Source: Vibrio proteolyticus NBRC 13287 (lineage in GTDB: Bacteria; Pseudomonadota; Gammaproteobacteria; Enterobacterales; Vibrionaceae). Taken from it: a stretch of DNA of 64,000 nt. Below the pieces are notes generated by a model. That model saw nothing but the letters and a program-made list of their open reading frames with translations. It ran no database searches and was not told the origin of the DNA. Shown one piece after another: positions 56,266 to 64,000 of the stretch; position 1 is the first letter of the stretch, and each line of letters opens with the position of its first letter. A program made the position numbers and the translations under genes. The DNA is taken from positions 1-64,000 of the forward strand of contig NZ_BATJ01000010.1 in NCBI RefSeq assembly GCF_000467125.1. The letters run 5' to 3'.

Positions 56266-59200
56266 TTAGTTAAATTCGAGTTCTACCTGGCTTTTGCCAA
56301 GTAACTGTTTTAATTCATCTAGCAATGTATCTGATGGCGTAATGCGCCATTCGGTACCCAGCGTCAAACGCGCCCGGGCATCGGCCTTTTGATAGTATAC
56401 ATTGACTGGGACAGTGCCTGCCCGGTGAGGCTCCAGGATCTGACTAAAGCGCTCAAAAAACTGATCGTCAATCTGCTTTGCATTGATCGATACGGACAAG
56501 GCACGAGCGTACTTTTCACGTGCGGCACCGAGATCCATAACCTCGCGCGCCGACATTTTAAGACCGCCATTGAAATCATCAAAGCTGACCTGTCCGGAAA
56601 CGACCAAAATTCTATCTTTTTCCAGTAGCTCTGCATACCTTTCCAACGCATCAGAGAACAGCATCACTTCCATACGACCACTGCGGTCATCCAGGGTCAT
56701 GATGCCAATTCGCGTACCGCGTTTCGTCGTCATCACTCGGGCCGCAATGACCAGCCCGGCCACGGTAACGCTTTGATCGCGCCGGGTCGGAGTGGCGTCT
56801 TTTAGTCGACAACTGGTGTACTTACCGAGTTCCTTGATATAGGCGTTAATTGGGTGCCCGGTCAAATACAGGCCCAGTGTATCACGCTCACCTTCCAGCC
56901 AAACTTTTTCCGGCCAAGGTGGCACTTTGGTGTACTTGTGCTCGACTTCTTCCGGTGCGTCGGTCAAAACACCGAACATATCGGTCTGACCAAAAGCCTC
57001 TGCCTGATGGTGCTGGCTGGCCGCTTTCACCGCATCGTCCAGTGACGCCATCATCGCAGCACGGTGAGGGCCAAGGCGATCGAGGGCTCCGGCATAAATC
57101 AATTTTTCTATCACTCGTTTATTGACTTTCTTCAGATCGATACGAGCACAGAAATCGAACAAATCTTTGAAATAGCCATCTTTGTTGCGCGCTTCAAGTA
57201 TCGCTTCAATCGGACCTTCACCAACGCCCTTGATGGCCCCGATGCCGTAAACGATCGCGCCCGTTTCATCAACGTTAAACCGATACAGACCCGCGTTGAT
57301 GTCCGGTGGCAGCACTTTTAGCTTCATGCGGATACATTCGTCAATCAGGCCAACCACTTTTTCGGTATTATCCATATCGGCCGTCATGACCGCCGCCATG
57401 AACTCGGCAGGATAATGCGCTTTGAGCCATAAGGTCTGGTACGACACCAAAGCATAGGCGGCGGAGTGCGATTTGTTAAAGCCGTAACCTGCAAATTTCT
57501 CTACCAGGTCAAAGATTTTCATCGCCAGTTCGCCGTCGATGCCGTTATTTTCGGCCCCTTCCTGGAACACCGCACGCTGCTTGGCCATCTCCTCCGGTTT
57601 CTTTTTACCCATCGCACGGCGCAGCATGTCGGCACCACCCAAGGTGTAACCGGCCAGCACCTGAGCGATCTGCATCACCTGCTCCTGATAGAGAATGATG
57701 CCGTAGGTTGGCTCCAGAATTTCTTTTAATGACTCATGTTGCCATTTTTCATCCGGATAGGAGATCGCTTCCCGGCCGTGCTTACGGTCGATAAAGTTAT
57801 CCACCATACCAGACTGCAGCGGCCCCGGACGAAACAGGGCCACCAAAGCAATGATGTCTTCAAAACAGTCCGGTTGTAGACGTTTGATCAGCTCTTTCAT
57901 CCCGCGAGATTCGAGCTGGAAAACCGCGGTGGTTTCGGAGTTTTGCAGCATCCGGAATGATGCCTCATCCACCAGCGGAATCGATTCGATCCGCACCGGT
58001 TCACGCCCTTCACTCTCCAGACGCGGGTTGATCAGGCCCAGCGCCCAGTCGATGATGGTCAAGGTTCTCAGGCCAAGAAAGTCAAACTTCACCAGCCCTG
58101 CCGTTTCGACATCGTTCTTATCAAACTGAGTCACCGGGAAGTGCCCTTCTGCATCTGCATAAATGGGCGCAAAGTCGGTGATGGTGGTCGGAGAGATCAC
58201 CACGCCCCCGGCGTGTTTACCCGCGTTACGGGTACACCCTTCCAGGATCCGGCATTTGTCGATCAGTTCTTTAACTTCTTCATCGGCGTCGTACAGTTCC
58301 TGTAACGCCGGTTCCGCTTTGAACGCTTTCTCAAGCGTCATGCCCGGATCCGGTGGCACCAGTTTGGAAATCCGGTCAACAAAGCCAAAGGGATGTCCCA
58401 GCACCCGGCCAACGTCGCGAATGACCGCTTTGGCCGCCATGGTACCAAAAGTAATGATCTGAGATACCGCATCCCGGCCGTACATCTCGGCAACGTGATC
58501 AATTACCTTGTCCCGCTTGTCCATACAGAAGTCGACGTCGAAATCGGGCATCGACACCCGCTCCGGGTTAAGGAATCGTTCGAACAGCAGATCATATTCC
58601 AGCGGATCGAGATCGGTGATTTTCAGGGCATACGCCACCAGTGAGCCGGCGCCGGATCCCCGCCCGGGTCCTACCGGAATGTCGTTGTCCTTCGACCACT
58701 GGATAAACTCCATTACGATCAGGAAGTAACCAGGAAATCCCATCTGGTTGATCACGTCCAGCTCAATCTGTAGGCGCTCGTCGTAAGCAGGACGTTGTTC
58801 TGCACGCACTTGCTCGTCAGGGAAAAGGAACTCAAGGCGCTCTTCCAGCCCCTCACGAGACTTCATTACCAGGAAGTCAGTCTCCGCCATCCCTTCGGTC
58901 GGGAACGCGGGCAGGAAATATTCGCCAAGCCGCACGGTCACATTACAACGTTTGGCAATTTCTACCGAGTTCTCCAGCGCTTCCGGAATGTCGGCAAACA
59001 GAGCGCACATTTCCTCTTCGCTGCGCAGGTATTGTTGCGGACTGTAATTCTTCGGCCGGCGCGGATCTTCCAGAGTGTATCCATCATGAATTGCCACACG
59101 AATCTCATGCGCTTCGAACAGCTCCTGATCAAGGATCACCACATCGTTCGTCGCCACTACAGGCAATTCTGCCTGCTGTGCCAGCTCAAGAGCAAAATGC

Positions 59201-59745
59201 AGATAGCTCTCTTCGTCGGGGCGTCCGGTACGGGTCAGTTCAAGGTAAAACCGCTCAGGGAAATACTGCTGATAAAACGCCACGCAACGCTCAACCTGCG
59301 CCGTATTGCCTTTCAGCAACGCTCTGCCGACCTCACCGCTCTTACCGCCGGAAAGCAGGATCAGCCCCTCGGCGTGCTCGGCCAGCCACTCTTTATCGAT
59401 CACCGGTTGATGTTGAATGTGACCACGTAAGTAGGCTTTCGAGATCAGCAGTGTCAGATTTTTATAGCCGACGTTGTCGGCCGCCAGCACTGTCAGACGA
59501 GTTAGATCGTCTCCAAACTCTGGCGACTGCATGGCAAAGTCAGCCCCGATGATCGGCTTGATCCCGCAGCTGTGTGCGGTGCCGTAAAACTTCACCAGAC
59601 CACACAGGTTGGTAAAATCGGTGAGCGCCATCGCCGGCATGCCCATTTCGGCGACTTTTTTGACTAACGGCGGCACTTTGGACAGGCCGTCAATCATGGA
59701 GAAGTCGCTGTGAACACGCAGGTGGATAAACTTAGGGTCTGACAT
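56266..59745 (-). CDS. dnaE: DNA polymerase III alpha subunit DnaE
   Basis: Catalytic subunit of the chromosomal replicase. 1159 residues: N-terminal PHP domain ([16 protein letters not shown]), polymerase core with catalytic aspartates D401, D403 and D405 in [12 protein letters not shown], the beta-clamp region, an OB fold ([17 protein letters not shown]) and a C-terminal tau-binding part. Numbering matches E. coli DnaE. Start: ATG at 59745. It is followed by accA after 46 bases and preceded by rnhB after 75. Confidence 0.98.
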   Translation of the reverse strand: MSDPKFIHLRVHSDFSMIDGLSKVPPLVKKVAEMGMPAMALTDFTNLCGLVKFYGTAHSCGIKPIIGADFAMQSPEFGDDLTRLTVLAADNVGYKNLTLLISKAYLRGHIQHQPVIDKEWLAEHAEGLILLSGGKSGEVGRALLKGNTAQVERCVAFYQQYFPERFYLELTRTGRPDEESYLHFALELAQQAELPVVATNDVVILDQELFEAHEIRVAIHDGYTLEDPRRPKNYSPQQYLRSEEEMCALFADIPEALENSVEIAKRCNVTVRLGEYFLPAFPTEGMAETDFLVMKSREGLEERLEFLFPDEQVRAEQRPAYDERLQIELDVINQMGFPGYFLIVMEFIQWSKDNDIPVGPGRGSGAGSLVAYALKITDLDPLEYDLLFERFLNPERVSMPDFDVDFCMDKRDKVIDHVAEMYGRDAVSQIITFGTMAAKAVIRDVGRVLGHPFGFVDRISKLVPPDPGMTLEKAFKAEPALQELYDADEEVKELIDKCRILEGCTRNAGKHAGGVVISPTTITDFAPIYADAEGHFPVTQFDKNDVETAGLVKFDFLGLRTLTIIDWALGLINPRLESEGREPVRIESIPLVDEASFRMLQNSETTAVFQLESRGMKELIKRLQPDCFEDIIALVALFRPGPLQSGMVDNFIDRKHGREAISYPDEKWQHESLKEILEPTYGIILYQEQVMQIAQVLAGYTLGGADMLRRAMGKKKPEEMAKQRAVFQEGAENNGIDGELAMKIFDLVEKFAGYGFNKSHSAAYALVSYQTLWLKAHYPAEFMAAVMTADMDNTEKVVGLIDECIRMKLKVLPPDINAGLYRFNVDETGAIVYGIGAIKGVGEGPIEAILEARNKDGYFKDLFDFCARIDLKKVNKRVIEKLIYAGALDRLGPHRAAMMASLDDAVKAASQHHQAEAFGQTDMFGVLTDAPEEVEHKYTKVPPWPEKVWLEGERDTLGLYLTGHPINAYIKELGKYTSCRLKDATPTRRDQSVTVAGLVIAARVMTTKRGTRIGIMTLDDRSGRMEVMLFSDALERYAELLEKDRILVVSGQVSFDDFNGGLKMSAREVMDLGAAREKYARALSVSINAKQIDDQFFERFSQILEPHRAGTVPVNVYYQKADARARLTLGTEWRITPSDTLLDELKQLLGKSQVELEFN

Positions 59746-59820
59746 TAACGGTTTCCGGGGTAACTCAAATTTCCGAACATAATCAGGCTATTTTACGTGA
59801 ATAGCCTGCAGAATAAAGCA

Positions 59821-60438
59821 CTAGTCCAAGCCAAGTGCCTTTTTGACTGGCTTGAAACTCTTGCGGTGTTGATCGATCACACCTTGTTGCTCGATGGCCT
59901 CAAAATGGGCTTTGGTCGGATAGCCTTTGTGCTGGGCAAAACCGAATTGCGGATAGAGCACATCCAGCGCTTCCATTTCCTGATCACGCACCACTTTGGC
60001 AAGAATCGAGGCCGCACTGATCTCAGCAACGCGCAGGTCCCCCTTGACCACTGCCAGAGCGGCCATGGGCAACTCTGGTGTACGATTACCATCAATCAAT
60101 GCCATATCCGGCTGAATCGCCAGACCAGCAATCGCGCGTTGCATCGCTACCATCGTTGCCTGGAGAATGTTCAGTTGATCGATCTCCTGCGGTGAACAGC
60201 GTCCGACTGACCATGCCAGCGCTTTTTGCTTAATTTCCGGCAATAAGGCCAGACGCTTTTTTTCTGAGAGTTTTTTGGAATCCGTCAGCCCTTCAATCGG
60301 GTTGTTCGGGTCCAGGATCACCGCCGCGGTCACCACATCTCCAACCAACGGCCCACGCCCGACTTCATCCACACCAGCAATTAGCTGGTAGCCTTGAGGG
60401 TATTCAAACGGAGGAAGCGTTTTTTTTTCTACTGCCAT
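59821..60438 (-). CDS. rnhB: Ribonuclease HII
   Basis: Removes ribonucleotides from DNA and RNA from hybrids. 205 residues with the RNase HII signature [20 protein letters not shown] (catalytic D24-E25), DGNRTPEL and the C-terminal Asp in [12 protein letters not shown]. Three bases separate its ATG from the stop of lpxB, so translation is probably coupled. Confidence 0.97.
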   Translation of the reverse strand: MAVEKKTLPPFEYPQGYQLIAGVDEVGRGPLVGDVVTAAVILDPNNPIEGLTDSKKLSEKKRLALLPEIKQKALAWSVGRCSPQEIDQLNILQATMVAMQRAIAGLAIQPDMALIDGNRTPELPMAALAVVKGDLRVAEISAASILAKVVRDQEMEALDVLYPQFGFAQHKGYPTKAHFEAIEQQGVIDQHRKSFKPVKKALGLD

Positions 60439-60441
60439 GGG

Positions 60442-61587
60442 TTACTTCTGCTTGTTAATGAGTGTCAGGACGGCATTCGCCGCTTGGGCATCCGCGTCTT
60501 TACGGATCCAGTGATGCATTTCGGTAAACTTATCCAGCATGATACGGTTGTCGGACTCCAGTAAGGTGACCACTTCACGATAAAGGTTATCGGCGGTGCA
60601 CTCCTCCTGTAGCAGTTCTTTGACCAATTCACTGTCAGAAAGAATGTTGGGCAGTGATACGTACTTGGTTTTGAGTAGCCGCTTGGCGAGAAACGCCGTC
60701 AGGGCGTTGACCCGGTACCCCACCACCATCGGACGTTTTAGTAGCATGCATTCCAGTGCAACCGTTCCGGACGCCAGCATCACCGCATCGGCCGCGGTAA
60801 TCACGTTACGGGCCGTATCATCGACCAAGCGGAAATCCAACTCAGGTGCCAGCGCCTGCCACGCAGCTTCGAACTGTTCACGGCGTTTCGGATTGACCAC
60901 AGCCACCACAAAACCAAGTTGCGGATACGTCTGATGTAGCTTTTTGCACGTGTCAATAAACGGCTCCGCCAGCATTTTCAGCTCGCTGCCTCGACTGCCT
61001 GGCAAGACCGCCAGCCATTTACGATCCTGATCTAGCCCCAGTAGTTCTCGGGCCGGCGCTTGCTCAGAGACCAGCGGAATCGCATCCGCCAGCGTATGGC
61101 CAATAAACTCACACGGCACACCAAACTGGTCGTAAAACTCCTTTTCGAACGGTAGGAATGCCAAGACCAGGTTAGTCGCATCGGCTATCTTGTGAATGCG
61201 TTTTTGACGCCAGGCCCAGACTGACGGAGAGACATAGTGCACGGTTTTGATCCCGGCCTGTTTGAGATCTAGCTCAAGACGCAGGTTAAAATCCGGCGCA
61301 TCAATGCCGATAAAAACATCCGGTGGATTGTCAGTGAAGTACTTCACCAGAGAAGCTTTGACGTTCAGCAAACGCGGCAAGCGCCCGAGGACTTCAACCA
61401 GTCCCATCACCGCCAACTCTTCCATATCAAACAAAGATTCGCAGCCTTGGGCGATCATTTTCGGACCGCCAATGCCGACAAACTCGGCATCCGGATAGTA
61501 CTGTTTTACCGCTTTGATAAAGCCTTCACCCAACGTATCACCCGACAGCTCGCCGGCCACAATACCAATGCGTAATGGTTTGTTCAT
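60442..61587 (-). CDS. lpxB: Lipid-A-disaccharide synthase LpxB
   Basis: GT19 glycosyltransferase joining UDP-2,3-diacylglucosamine and lipid X to lipid A disaccharide; peripheral inner-membrane enzyme. 381 residues with the N-terminal GIVAGELSGDTLGEG and PDAEFVGIGGPKM, YVSPSVWAWRQKRIHKI and the LPGSRGSELKMLA and KRPMVVGYRVN C-terminal elements. The ATG at 61587 has GGAAG upstream. It sits between lpxA and rnhB. Confidence 0.98.
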   Translation of the reverse strand: MNKPLRIGIVAGELSGDTLGEGFIKAVKQYYPDAEFVGIGGPKMIAQGCESLFDMEELAVMGLVEVLGRLPRLLNVKASLVKYFTDNPPDVFIGIDAPDFNLRLELDLKQAGIKTVHYVSPSVWAWRQKRIHKIADATNLVLAFLPFEKEFYDQFGVPCEFIGHTLADAIPLVSEQAPARELLGLDQDRKWLAVLPGSRGSELKMLAEPFIDTCKKLHQTYPQLGFVVAVVNPKRREQFEAAWQALAPELDFRLVDDTARNVITAADAVMLASGTVALECMLLKRPMVVGYRVNALTAFLAKRLLKTKYVSLPNILSDSELVKELLQEECTADNLYREVVTLLESDNRIMLDKFTEMHHWIRKDADAQAANAVLTLINKQK

Positions 61588-61648
61588 CTTCCGTTCCGTT
61601 TGTCCTGTTGTATTTTATGCCTAACGCTCAAACCTTAAGCGCTTGCCA

Positions 61649-61693
61649 TAAAACACAAAAAGACCGCCATCGTGAAACGGCGATCTTTTGTGT
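61649..61693 (-). terminator. Terminator-like hairpin between lpxA and lpxB
   Basis: ACACAAAA and TTTTGTGT flanks with imperfect AGACCGCC/GGCGATCT inner arms; T-run on the minus strand. It could lower lpxB expression relative to lpxA. Confidence 0.6.
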
Positions 61694-61710
61694 GGTATCA
61701 GTATCCGATG

Positions 61711-62499
61711 TTAGCGGATAATGCCACGCTCAGTGTTTTCCAGCATGTCAGAGAAACGGGCCACCGACGGCCACTCTTGTGCCATCTCTTTCAGCACCGG
61801 TTTGACTTCTTCCAGCGTTTTACCTGAGCGATAGATTTCCTTGTACGCTTTCTGCAATGCACGAATTTCCGCTTTTTCAAATCCGTTGCGTTTCAGGCCA
61901 ACCAGATTCAGACCAAATGGTGATGCGTGATTCCCTTGCGCCAGTACGTAAGCCGGTACATCCTGAACCACCGCAGAACATCCACCGATGTACGCGTAGG
62001 CTCCCACGGTGCAGAACGGATGGATCGCAGACAAGGCCATGACCCCCGCGTAATCGTCGACCGTAACGTGCCCACCCAAGATCGAGTTGTTGCCGATATG
62101 AGTGTGGCTCCCGACAATAACGTCGTGCGCAATATGGGCATTAACACAAAACAGGTTGTCATCGCCGACAACCGTTTCGCCTTTGTCTTGCGCTGTTCCC
62201 CGGTGGATCTGAACACTTTCACGAATCACATTGCGATCGCCAATGATCACTTTGGTGTCTTCGCCGCCGTATTTCTTATCCTGGTTTTCTTCGCCAATCA
62301 CCGCTTGTGGGAAAATACGGTTCTCTTTGCCGATCACTGTATTGCCCTTGATCACCACATGCGACATCACTTCGGTCCCTTCACCGATCGTCACACCCGA
62401 AGTGATATAAGTAAATGGCCCGACTTTGACATTGGCGCCAATGACGGCCCCGTCTTCGACCACCGCTGCCGGGTGGATTTGAGCAGTTTCATGAATCAT
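61711..62499 (-). CDS. lpxA: UDP-N-acetylglucosamine acyltransferase LpxA
   Basis: First step of lipid A synthesis: transfers 3-hydroxyacyl from ACP to UDP-GlcNAc. 262 residues, the exact family length, with left-handed beta-helix hexapeptides ([20 protein letters not shown]) and the catalytic H125 in [13 protein letters not shown]. The ATG at 62499 is chosen because it begins [12 protein letters not shown] and lies one base past the fabZ stop (TGAgATG); the open frame upstream reads into fabZ. Confidence 0.98.
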   Translation of the reverse strand: MIHETAQIHPAAVVEDGAVIGANVKVGPFTYITSGVTIGEGTEVMSHVVIKGNTVIGKENRIFPQAVIGEENQDKKYGGEDTKVIIGDRNVIRESVQIHRGTAQDKGETVVGDDNLFCVNAHIAHDVIVGSHTHIGNNSILGGHVTVDDYAGVMALSAIHPFCTVGAYAYIGGCSAVVQDVPAYVLAQGNHASPFGLNLVGLKRNGFEKAEIRALQKAYKEIYRSGKTLEEVKPVLKEMAQEWPSVARFSDMLENTERGIIR

Positions 62500-62500
62500 C

Positions 62501-62959
62501 TCAGAACTCTCGGCGTGCACACTTCAATTCAGCAGAACAAACAACGTCACCATCAACTTTCGCAACACCGTTAAATGCAGCGATGCCACGGCGCTCTTTC
62601 ACAAATTCAACTTCGATCACCAGTTGATCACCGGGTGTCACTGGCTTGCGGAACTTAGCGTTATCGACGCTGGCAAAATAGTACAACTCGTTTTCAGATG
62701 GTGCGCCAAAGGATTTAAACGCCAGCAGGCCAGTGGCCTGTGCCATCGCTTCCAGGATCAAAACACCTGGAAAGACAGGAAATTGTGGGAAATGACCTGT
62801 AAATTGAGGTTCATTCACTGACACGTTCTTGATTGCCGTCAGGTATTTTTCTTCCTGAAAGTCGGTCACGCGGTCAATCAGCAGGAAAGGATAACGGTGA
62901 GGTAATAATTCCTGAATTTCAGTGATGTTCATTGTTTTGTTTTCAGTACTCAAAGTCAT
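62501..62959 (-). CDS. fabZ: 3-hydroxyacyl-ACP dehydratase FabZ
   Basis: Dehydrates 3-hydroxyacyl-ACP in fatty-acid elongation and competes with LpxA/LpxD for substrate. 152 residues, hot-dog fold, [15 protein letters not shown] near the start, active H56 in [18 protein letters not shown], and E70. The ATG at 62959 has AGGA upstream; a second ATG nine codons in (62932) is possible. Its stop precedes the lpxA start by one base. Confidence 0.97.
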   Translation of the reverse strand: MTLSTENKTMNITEIQELLPHRYPFLLIDRVTDFQEEKYLTAIKNVSVNEPQFTGHFPQFPVFPGVLILEAMAQATGLLAFKSFGAPSENELYYFASVDNAKFRKPVTPGDQLVIEVEFVKERRGIAAFNGVAKVDGDVVCSAELKCARREF

Positions 62960-63002
62960 ATTCCTAATTCAAATCTTCTAAGGATTGAGTGGCATTATAG
63001 AT

Positions 63003-63031
63003 GAAAAAGACTCGCGGTTCGCGAGCCTTTT
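63003..63031 (-). terminator. Terminator-like hairpin between lpxD and fabZ
   Basis: CTCGCG/CGCGAG stem with a GTT loop and flanking pairs, TTTTTC on the minus strand. As the lpxD-fabZ-lpxA genes are normally co-transcribed, this may be an internal partial terminator. Confidence 0.6.
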
Positions 63032-63050
63032 ATGAGCGAGTCAGGAATCC

Positions 63051-64000
63051 TCACGATTCCTGTTTCGGCTCCAGCAGCTTCTCAACCGCTTTCAGGCGTT
63101 TGTTCATTTCATCAATACGATGAACCCGAGCTGCTGTTTTACGCCACTCTTTGTTTGGCTGTAGTGGAATACCAGATGAGTACATGCCTTTCTCTTCGAT
63201 ACTCCGCATTACCATACCCATACCAGTGATCGTTACGCCGTCTGCAATTTCAATGTGACCATTGATGACCGACGCACCACCAATAATGCAGTATTTACCA
63301 ATTTTGGTACTGCCTGCGACAATAGTACCACCAGCCATGGCAGTACCATATCCGATGTGCACGTTATGGGCGATTTGCATCTGGTTATCGAGGATCACAT
63401 TGTCTTCAATAACGGTGTCGTCCAGCGCACCACGGTCAATGGTGGTGCCGGCACCGATTTCAACTCGGTTGCCGATACGAACGGTGCCAATCTGAGGAAT
63501 TTTGATCCACTCCCCTTTCTCATTGGCGTAACCAAAGCCATCGGAACCAATCACTGTGTTGGCTTGCACCAGACAATCAGACCCAATCATCACATCGTGA
63601 TAAATCGACACATTCGCCCACAACTTGGTGTTGGCGCCGAGCGTGGCATTCTTACCGATAAAACAACCCGCTCCAATCACCACGTTATCACCTAGCGTGA
63701 CCCCTGACTCAACGACCGCATTGGCTCCGATCGACACATTGCTCCCCAGCCTGACGTCCTCAGCGATGACCGCTGACGGTGAAATGTCACTGGCCGGAGA
63801 CGGCGTGCTGTCAAGCGCTTGCGCGACTTTTGCAAACGCCACATACGGGTCATCCACCACCAACACATTGCCCTGGCAAAGCTCACGCTGAGCCGCTTTC
63901 ACCATCACAACCGTTGCCTTGCAATCAGCCAGATGTTTGGCGTATTTCGGATTTGACAAGAAAGTCACGTGACCTTCAGCCGCCTTATCCATCGGAGCCA
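63051..64000 (-). CDS. lpxD: UDP-3-O-acylglucosamine N-acyltransferase LpxD (5' end cut)
   Basis: Adds the second 3-hydroxyacyl chain to lipid A precursor. About 316 residues are visible; the first 25-30 lie beyond the window edge, as the frame is open to 64000 (family length about 341). Hexapeptide beta-helix ([40 protein letters not shown]) and the C-terminal helix [16 protein letters not shown] are visible. The internal ATG at 63992 is not the start. Confidence 0.97.
   Translation of the reverse strand, partial: APMDKAAEGHVTFLSNPKYAKHLADCKATVVMVKAAQRELCQGNVLVVDDPYVAFAKVAQALDSTPSPASDISPSAVIAEDVRLGSNVSIGANAVVESGVTLGDNVVIGAGCFIGKNATLGANTKLWANVSIYHDVMIGSDCLVQANTVIGSDGFGYANEKGEWIKIPQIGTVRIGNRVEIGAGTTIDRGALDDTVIEDNVILDNQMQIAHNVHIGYGTAMAGGTIVAGSTKIGKYCIIGGASVINGHIEIADGVTITGMGMVMRSIEEKGMYSSGIPLQPNKEWRKTAARVHRIDEMNKRLKAVEKLLEPKQES

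Noticed and set aside
58795..59552. Two long plus-strand frames in dnaE
   Set aside because: They overlap each other and are complements of the conserved PHP domain of DnaE.

Overview
The window is a chromosomal segment of a Vibrio species. The evidence is a polar, sheathed-type flagellar cluster with two tandem flagellins very close in sequence to the FlaA and FlaC of V. cholerae, the vibrio-specific flgO/flgP/flgT genes, CheV and CheR beside flgA, and sigma-54 and sigma-28 promoters in the right places. Base composition looks near 50% GC by eye (not counted), which fits the V. fluvialis/V. furnissii group better than low-GC vibrios; the species is an inference.

Layout. Positions 1-20240 hold the flagellar and chemotaxis block. 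Read on the minus strand it runs cheV-cheR, flgBCDE, flgFGHIJ, flgKL, flaA, flaC; flgA-flgM-flgN read on the plus strand, then flgO-flgP (minus) and flgT (plus). Near-consensus sigma-54 sites lie before flgB, flgF, flgK, flaA and flgT, and sigma-28 sites before flgM and flaC, so the late-gene hierarchy can be read from the DNA. Positions 20297-22090 hold tRNA-Arg(CCT), an unrecognised 168-residue protein that may be AP2-like, and ompA. gltX and a CueR-type copper promoter driving copA-copG follow to 27447.

Positions 27474-32028 form an AT-richer accessory island on the minus strand. It has a 750-residue Tle1-like (DUF2235-type) phospholipase with a duplicated N-terminal PPExSxFW motif, coupled to three tandem paralogous exported proteins (DUF2931-like) that look like its immunity proteins. 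It is probably an orphan type VI secretion effector-immunity module and is the most interesting system in the window. A GH20 chitobiase lipoprotein, a TraB/GumN-family protein, and tRNA-Pro(TGG) with two 120-bp tRNA-linked repeats follow, then a 46-residue DUF3149 membrane protein below an FNR-like box.

Positions 37104-64000 are core genome: smrA, rluF, upp (divergent from purMN across a PurR box), yafJ, gmhA, fadE below a FadR box, a TIGR03503-like membrane protein, dnaQ/rnhA, yafS, gloB, mltD, a Yip1-family protein, yafD, glnB, a cytochrome c, tilS, and the lipid A/replication block accA, dnaE, rnhB, lpxB, lpxA, fabZ, lpxD. lpxD is cut by the window end.
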